A stretch of DNA of 18,528 nucleotides, taken from contig JADDQX010000020.1 in NCBI GenBank assembly GCA_016781115.1, positions 1 to 18,528 on the forward strand. Reading direction: 5' to 3'. The position numbers were made by a program, and so were the translations under genes. The stretch's first letter is position 1. Each line of letters opens with the position of its first letter. This document shows, in pieces, positions 13,954 to 18,528 of the stretch. The notes under the pieces are model-generated. The model had not been told where the DNA came from and ran no database searches. It was given only the letters and a program-made list of their open reading frames with translations. This DNA is from Actinomycetota bacterium. GTDB lineage: Bacteria; Actinomycetota; CADDZG01; WHSQ01.

Positions 13954-15606
13954 CTATGGCATCCCGGGCTCATCGGAACCGCGATCCCTTCGCTGCTCCC
14001 GGGCGCGGAGCTCGTTCCGCTGGATCTTGCCGGTGGTCGTCGTCGGCAGGTGGTCCACGAACTCGATGATCTTCGGGTACTGATATGCGGCGACGCGTTC
14101 TCGCACGTGGGCCCTGATGGAACGCTCCAGGTTCTCCGAGGGTTCGGCGCCGTCGCGCAGCTTGATGAACGCCTTCACAACCTGCCCTCGGACCTCGTCG
14201 GGGACCCCTATGACGGCAGCGAGAGCAACAGCATCGTGACGGATCAGCGCGGCCTCGATCTCGGCCGGGCCGATCCGGTAACCGGCGGAGCTGATCACAT
14301 CGTCGGTGCGGCCTTCGAACCATAGATAGCCGTCTTCATCGCGGCGCGCCCTATCTCCGGTCCGGAGCCAGTCTCCCCTGAACTTCTCCGCCGTCGCTTC
14401 TGGGTTGTTCCAGTACCCGAGGAACATGACGGGGTCCGGCGACCTCACCACGATCTCGCCGGCCGTCCCCGCCGGCGCGGGCTCACCGTCATCGGTATGT
14501 ACCTCGACCTCGTGTCCGGGATAAGGCCGTCCCATGGATCCCGCTTGCACCGGCCATGCTTCGGAGCAGTTACCCACGATGTAGTTCGCCTCGGTCTGCC
14601 CGTAGAACTCGTTCACCGTGACGTTCAGCACTTCTCGGGCCCAAGCCAGCATCTCGTCACCCAAGGATTCCCCGCCGCTCCCGACGGTCCGCAGATGCAC
14701 ATCCGCGGCGCGAGCGTTCGACTGCCGCATCAGCTTGAGCGCCGTCGGCGGGATGAACGAGTTCCGCACGCGCTGCTGCGCCATGAGGTCTATCGCCCAA
14801 TCCACGTCGAAGCCTTGCCGGCTCGCCCCGACGACGGGGATGCCGTGGTGCCAGCTCGGCAGAAGGGCGTCCATGAGCCCGCCGATCCAGGCCCAGTCCG
14901 CCGGCGTCCAGAAGAGGTCGCCCTCGTGCGGAAAGAAGTCGTGCGAGAGCTCGAACCCCGGCAGGTGGCCGTACAGACTGCGGTGAGCATGAAGCGCCCC
15001 CTTCGGCGGCCCCGTCGTCCCGGAGGTGTAGATCAGCAAGGCGGGGTCCTCTGCCGACGTCGGCGCCGGGTCGAGATCTTCACTCGCACCCGCGAGCGCC
15101 TCGTCGAAGCTGATCGCTCTGCGATCTGCCGTGACGGGTTCCGTAACGACCACGCTTTTGAGGTTCGGCAGATCATCCGCCGCGGCAAGAACCATGTCGA
15201 GGCCCGCCGGGTTCGTGCAGACAACGGCGGCGCCGCTATCGCTCAACCTGTACGTGAGGGCATCCGGGCCGAACAGCACCGAGAGTGGCAACGCGATACA
15301 GCCGGTCTTGTACGCCGCGAGGTGCGCCAACGCCGTATGGATCCCCTGCGGCAAAACGATGGCGACGCGGTCGCCTCGCGCCAGGCCCAAGGTGCGGAAG
15401 GCGTTCCCGAGGCGGTTCGAGAGACGGCTCAGCTCGCCGAAGGTGTAGCGGTTTACCTCACCCGAGGATTTGACGTCGACCAAACCGAGCGCATCCGGCC
15501 GTTGCGCGTCGCTGCAGTCGACTCCGATGTTGAACCTCTCCGGAACCTGCCACGCGAAGCGGTACCGTAAAGAGGCGTAGCTATCTTCGGATGACGCTGC
15601 GGTCAG
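13954..15606 (-). CDS. AMP-binding acyl-CoA synthetase (ACSM-like), probable CTG start
   Basis: An adenylate-forming enzyme that activates a carboxylic acid with ATP and joins it to CoA. Numbered from the CTG (550 aa), it has the P-loop YTSGTTGPPKG (193-203), YGQTE (335-339), TGD (416-418), GRTDDVISSAGYRIGP, and the catalytic lysine K527 in TTTTGKIQRNEL. The first ATG/GTG/TTG in frame is TTG at 15483, but clear coding sequence precedes it (RFAWQVPERFNIGVDCSDA), matching the usual family N-terminus. No ATG, GTG or TTG exists between that TTG and the upstream stop at 15622. A CTG at 15606 lies 4 nt behind GGGAGGGG (15611-15618) and gives the normal length, so I place the start there. The substrate is unknown; the type suggests medium-chain, branched or aromatic acids. 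It follows the secreted hydrolase gene after 15 nt. Confidence 0.85.
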   Translation of the reverse strand: MTAASSEDSYASLRYRFAWQVPERFNIGVDCSDAQRPDALGLVDVKSSGEVNRYTFGELSRLSNRLGNAFRTLGLARGDRVAIVLPQGIHTALAHLAAYKTGCIALPLSVLFGPDALTYRLSDSGAAVVCTNPAGLDMVLAAADDLPNLKSVVVTEPVTADRRAISFDEALAGASEDLDPAPTSAEDPALLIYTSGTTGPPKGALHAHRSLYGHLPGFELSHDFFPHEGDLFWTPADWAWIGGLMDALLPSWHHGIPVVGASRQGFDVDWAIDLMAQQRVRNSFIPPTALKLMRQSNARAADVHLRTVGSGGESLGDEMLAWAREVLNVTVNEFYGQTEANYIVGNCSEAWPVQAGSMGRPYPGHEVEVHTDDGEPAPAGTAGEIVVRSPDPVMFLGYWNNPEATAEKFRGDWLRTGDRARRDEDGYLWFEGRTDDVISSAGYRIGPAEIEAALIRHDAVALAAVIGVPDEVRGQVVKAFIKLRDGAEPSENLERSIRAHVRERVAAYQYPKIIEFVDHLPTTTTGKIQRNELRAREQRRDRGSDEPGMP

Positions 15607-15621
15607 CGAGCCCCTCCCGCG

Positions 15622-17025
15622 CTACTTAGCCGCGTAACGAACACCGCCGACCGAGCAGCTGTTGACGCCGCCATCTTCCGGCTTCGGGACGACCTGGTTC
15701 GCCGGCGGCTTCGTGCCCTTTTGGACCCAGCGCTCGAGCGCTATGAAAGCGGCTCTGAAGCAGGGCAGGATCGGACGGAGCTTCTGCGGGTACTCGTTGT
15801 ACAGGCCGTCCACGTGGTTGCCCGCCTCGATCACGTAAAAGCGGTGGCGCCGCGCCCTGCCGGCCTCCTCCACCAGGTCCCTATACGGCTTCGCCTGGAC
15901 GTCGATCGGAAGCAGGGCGTCGAAGGTGCCGTGCAACGTCAGCATCTTCTTGCCGATGTCACCGGTGTTAGAGATCCGCGCAACGGCGTCTTTGACCTCC
16001 TGCGGCCGGGACTCGTACTCGTAGTTCGCGTCGCAGTTCGGCGTCCCCTCCTGGCAGAAAGGAACCCCAGCGTGCATCGCGCCGTCGTATCCGGGATCGA
16101 ACTCCTCGCGGTAGACACGCTGCGTCAGGTCCCAGTAGACCGTGTAGTGGTAGTCCCACAGGAACTCCGAACCCGGCTCGAACCCCGCCTTGATCATGGC
16201 GTCGTGCGCCTGCTCGCTGCCGTTCGCCCTGTACTCCGGATAGTTGCGCAATGCAACAGGCAAGAAGGTGAAGAGGTTCGGGCCCTCCGGCCGGAAGAAG
16301 GTTCCCTCCCAGTCGACGCCGCCGTCGTACATCTTCGGGTTGTTCTCCAGAGCCCATCGCGTCAGGTACCCGCCGTTCGAGATCCCGGCGACGTAGGTCC
16401 TCTTGGGCGCCGTGCCATAACGCTGACGGACGACGGCCTTCGAGGCCCGCGTCAACTGCGCGACCCGCCGATGCCATTCGGCGACCGCGTCCGCGGGATC
16501 GCTTCCGTCTTCGTAGAAGGCCACCTCGGTGTTGCCCTTGTCCGTGGACGCGAAGGCGTAGCCGCGCGCCAGAACCCAGTCGCTGATGATGTAGTCGTTC
16601 GCGTACTGCCGTCTGACACCCGGCGCCCCGGTGATGACGAGCTTCCCGTTCCACTGGTTCGGGAGCCGGATCACGAACTGCGAATCATGGAACCAGCCGT
16701 TGTTGCTGTTGTTCCGGGACTCGTCGGGGAAATAGCCGTCGACCTGGATCCCGGGGACGCCGCTGGGGTTCTTGGTCTCCTTCGCGTGAAGCCCCGACCA
16801 GTCCGATCTGTTCGTGTGGCCGCTCTCGACCGTCCCCTTCGTCGTCAGGTCCTCGAGACAAGCCTTCTCCTGCTTCTCGGCCCGCGGCACGTCGATGCGC
16901 TTGATCCCAGAACAGGACGCTGCGCCCGACGAGCTTGCCGCACCCGTAAGCGGCAGCAGAGATGTGACGAGTGCACCTGCAGCGACAACGCGCACGGTCA
17001 CGAACCGGCTCTTACGACTCAACAT
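15622..17025 (-). CDS. Secreted alpha/beta hydrolase, tannase/feruloyl esterase- or hydroxybutyrate-oligomer hydrolase-like
   Basis: A 467-aa protein with a Sec-type signal peptide: MLSRKSRF, a hydrophobic stretch (about 10-27), and a small-residue cleavage region near TGAASSSGA. The catalytic triad is readable: nucleophile S216 in VAGISNGGY, D369 in HGTFDALLP, and H404 in EAGNHVDG. Several cysteines (38, 56, 324, 331, 422, 457) in an exported protein suggest disulfides. The fold and spacing resemble tannase/feruloyl esterase-like and extracellular 3-hydroxybutyrate oligomer hydrolases; the exact ester is not known. I chose the ATG at 17025 because it starts a perfect signal peptide; a GTG at 17076 would add 17 residues before it. 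Placed with an acyl-CoA synthetase and a LivF-type transporter gene, it may release an acid that the others take up and activate (inference). Confidence 0.75.
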   Translation of the reverse strand: MLSRKSRFVTVRVVAAGALVTSLLPLTGAASSSGAASCSGIKRIDVPRAEKQEKACLEDLTTKGTVESGHTNRSDWSGLHAKETKNPSGVPGIQVDGYFPDESRNNSNNGWFHDSQFVIRLPNQWNGKLVITGAPGVRRQYANDYIISDWVLARGYAFASTDKGNTEVAFYEDGSDPADAVAEWHRRVAQLTRASKAVVRQRYGTAPKRTYVAGISNGGYLTRWALENNPKMYDGGVDWEGTFFRPEGPNLFTFLPVALRNYPEYRANGSEQAHDAMIKAGFEPGSEFLWDYHYTVYWDLTQRVYREEFDPGYDGAMHAGVPFCQEGTPNCDANYEYESRPQEVKDAVARISNTGDIGKKMLTLHGTFDALLPIDVQAKPYRDLVEEAGRARRHRFYVIEAGNHVDGLYNEYPQKLRPILPCFRAAFIALERWVQKGTKPPANQVVPKPEDGGVNSCSVGGVRYAAK

Positions 17026-17079
17026 GACTGAACCCCGCTTCCCCTCTTGATCCCATGCCCGACTTCCGTTCAGCACGAC

Positions 17080-18024
17080 TCACGGCCACTCCCGATGCGC
17101 CCTCAACTCAGCAACGAAGTCGCTCACCGCGGACCGCAGGTCGAAACCCGCCCGCCACCCCCAGTCCTCTCGTGCCTCAGAGGAATCGAGGCGCTGCGGC
17201 CACGAGTGCACGATCTCGACCATGTGGTCATCGGGAGCGAACGAGATGTCCGCGCCCCCTACCGCATCACGTACGGCCGCAGCAAGCTCACCCGCGGTGG
17301 GTGAGAACCCGCTCACTCCGTAGGTTCTCCGCCGCAGCGACCGCTCCTCCACCTCCGAGACGCGGATCAAGGCGTCGACCGCGTCTTTCACGTAGATGAG
17401 CGGCATGGTCGTGGCTTCGGTGACGGGGACCTTGAAACCGCGGCCCCGGGCGGGATCGGACACGATCAAGCTCGAGTATGCGGACGCTCCGCCCGGCCCC
17501 CGGCCGGGCCCGATCACCGACGCGAGCCGGATCCCTCGGAAGTCGATCCCGAACCGGTGGGCGTAGTAGTCGCCCAACAGCTCGCCGAATACCTTGGTGA
17601 CGCCGTACATCGTGGCGGGCCGCTGCTGCGTCGTCTCGTCGACGGTGGCGCCTATGCCGCTCCCGTAGGTCGCGACGGTGGAGGTGAAGACCACCCGGAT
17701 GCCGCCGAGGATCTTGGCCGCCTCCAGAACGTTCAGCGTCCCCGTCGCGTTCACCCGGTAAGCGGCCTCCGGTCGCTCTTCGGCGAACGCCGAGAGGATG
17801 CCGGCGCTGTGGAAGATGACGTCCGGTCGCGCCTCCTGGAGATGGCGCATCAGCTCCGGCCACCAGCCCACGTCGCTGCGCACGATCTGTACGCCGTCGA
17901 CGCCGTCCAGAAGAGGAGTCCCGGGAGCCACATCCAAGCAGGTGACCTCGTCTCCGCGCTCGGCGAGCGCCCTGGCGAGGTGCGCCCCCAGGAACCCCGT
18001 TCCTCCCGTCACCACGACTCTCAC
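17080..18024 (-). CDS. NAD-dependent epimerase/dehydratase (extended SDR), threonine dehydrogenase-like
   Basis: A 314-aa extended short-chain dehydrogenase. The Rossmann motif is TGGTGFLG (6-13), the cofactor-selecting acidic residue is D31 at the end of the second strand (TCLDVAP), and the catalytic residues are Y140 and K144 (YGVTK) with T116/S115 in FTSTVATYG. IGPGRGPGGASAYSS followed by TTMPLIYVKDAVDA is closest, from memory, to the short-chain L-threonine 3-dehydrogenase/nucleotide-sugar epimerase branch, so NAD(H) is the likely cofactor. The substrate is uncertain: a sugar nucleotide, a hydroxy acid or threonine are possible. The start is GTG at 18024 with AGGAG 8 nt upstream, 15 nt after the LivF stop. 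Its stop lies 3 nt before an alternative GTG of the hydrolase gene, so the genes probably form one operon. Confidence 0.8.
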   Translation of the reverse strand: MRVVVTGGTGFLGAHLARALAERGDEVTCLDVAPGTPLLDGVDGVQIVRSDVGWWPELMRHLQEARPDVIFHSAGILSAFAEERPEAAYRVNATGTLNVLEAAKILGGIRVVFTSTVATYGSGIGATVDETTQQRPATMYGVTKVFGELLGDYYAHRFGIDFRGIRLASVIGPGRGPGGASAYSSLIVSDPARGRGFKVPVTEATTMPLIYVKDAVDALIRVSEVEERSLRRRTYGVSGFSPTAGELAAAVRDAVGGADISFAPDDHMVEIVHSWPQRLDSSEAREDWGWRAGFDLRSAVSDFVAELRAHREWP

Positions 18025-18039
18025 CCGAGGATCTCCTTC

Positions 18040-18528
18040 CTAGACGCCGAGGTATCTCTTCAACGCAGCGCTGTCGACGAGATCCGCAGCAGGAGCCTCG
18101 AGGCAGATGCGTCCCTTCTCCATCAGGTAGCCGCGGTCGGCAGCCCCCAGAGCGAAGCGATGGTTCTGCTCCGCGAGGAGAACGCCTATCCCCTCTTCTT
18201 TGAGCTGACCGGCCAGCTCGGCGAGCTTGCGCACGATGACGGGCGCCAGTCCTTCGGAGGGCTCGTCCAGGAGGATCACGCTGGGGTTCGCCATCAAGGC
18301 TCGGGCCACGGCAACCATCTGACGTTCTCCACCCGATAGAAGGCCCGCGTCGCGTGTCGCGATATCGCGCAACGCCGGGAACAGATCGAATGCCTTCTCC
18401 GGGGTCCATCCCTGTTGGACGTTTCGTCCGCGCACGATCTCGAGGTTCTCCCTCACGGTCAGTCCCCCGAAGATGCGGCCGCCCTGCGGGACGTAACCGA
18501 GACCCTTGCGAACGCGCTGGTAGGGCCG
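18040..18528 (-). CDS. livF: Branched-chain amino acid/amide ABC transporter ATP-binding protein, LivF type (5' end missing)
   Basis: The frame is open to the right edge; 162 residues are visible and about 70 N-terminal residues, including Walker A, lie outside the window. Seen are the Q-loop region YVPQGGRIFGGLTVRENL, the signature LSGGERQMVAVARALM, Walker B VILLDEPSEGLAP, and LLAEQNHRFALGAADRGYLMEKGRI, which carries the EQN variant of the switch region typical of LivF. It energises a HAAT-family importer for branched-chain amino acids, amides or short acids together with LivG, LivH, LivM and a binding protein, none of which is in the window but which would be expected to the right. The gene ends 15 nt before the epimerase start. 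Assignment to LivF over LivG rests on the short form and the ending ALKRYLGV. Confidence 0.88.
   Translation of the reverse strand, partial: RPYQRVRKGLGYVPQGGRIFGGLTVRENLEIVRGRNVQQGWTPEKAFDLFPALRDIATRDAGLLSGGERQMVAVARALMANPSVILLDEPSEGLAPVIVRKLAELAGQLKEEGIGVLLAEQNHRFALGAADRGYLMEKGRICLEAPAADLVDSAALKRYLGV

Noticed and set aside
14497..17031. Long plus-strand open frames (357 and 436 aa) opposite the acyl-CoA synthetase and hydrolase genes
   Set aside because: Antisense shadows of clear enzyme genes; low-complexity Arg-rich products and no ribosome binding sites.
1..18528. CRISPR arrays, tRNA or rRNA genes
   Set aside because: No regularly spaced repeats and no recognisable tRNA or rRNA cores were noticed by eye on either strand; a dedicated scan was not possible.

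Overview
This window is a high-GC chromosomal segment, most likely from an actinomycete-type bacterium (Actinomycetota) outside the well-studied genera. The reasons are the GC-rich codon use, frequent GTG/TTG starts, tight overlapping genes, and the order dapA - rnj - ftsK - rodZ-like HTH gene - rimO - pgsA - cinA, which I know as a typical actinobacterial housekeeping cluster. No rRNA, tRNA, riboswitch or CRISPR array was seen. Outside the mobile element, every supported gene lies on the minus strand, so the cluster reads from right to left.

Right part (about 18528 to 13954): the 3' part of a LivF-type branched-chain amino acid/amide ABC transporter ATPase, an NAD-dependent epimerase/dehydratase resembling short-chain threonine dehydrogenase, a secreted alpha/beta hydrolase, and a medium-chain acyl-CoA synthetase-like enzyme. 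These look like an uptake and catabolism group. The acyl-CoA synthetase reading frame clearly continues upstream of its first ATG/GTG/TTG, and its best start is a CTG behind a strong ribosome binding site.

Centre (13920 to 9755): dapA (lysine/cell wall precursor), rnj (RNase J, 4-nt overlap with dapA) and a sulfatase/alkaline phosphatase-fold hydrolase that seems to lack its usual membrane-anchoring N-terminus.

Mobile element (7067-9739, 2673 bp): an IS1595-family (ISXO2-like) element inserted in the short gap between the sulfatase gene and ftsK. I identify it from imperfect 26-bp terminal inverted repeats (22/26 identical), a perfect 8-bp target duplication TTTCCCTG on both sides, and a DDE transposase whose promoter overlaps the right end. 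Besides the transposase it carries a cargo module: a 50-aa predicted membrane peptide, a frameshifted small CxF-repeat protein, a 268-aa uncharacterised protein with HNLRSxLD and DKH motifs, and a divergent 58-aa protein whose 3' end overlaps the transposase gene antisense. This is the most unusual part of the window.

Left part (7018 to 1): ftsK (DNA translocase), a RodZ-like membrane HTH protein behind a perfect TATAAT box, rimO, pgsA, cinA, thpR (cinA and thpR overlap by 4 nt), and the first 14 codons of an unidentified exported or membrane protein running off the left edge.
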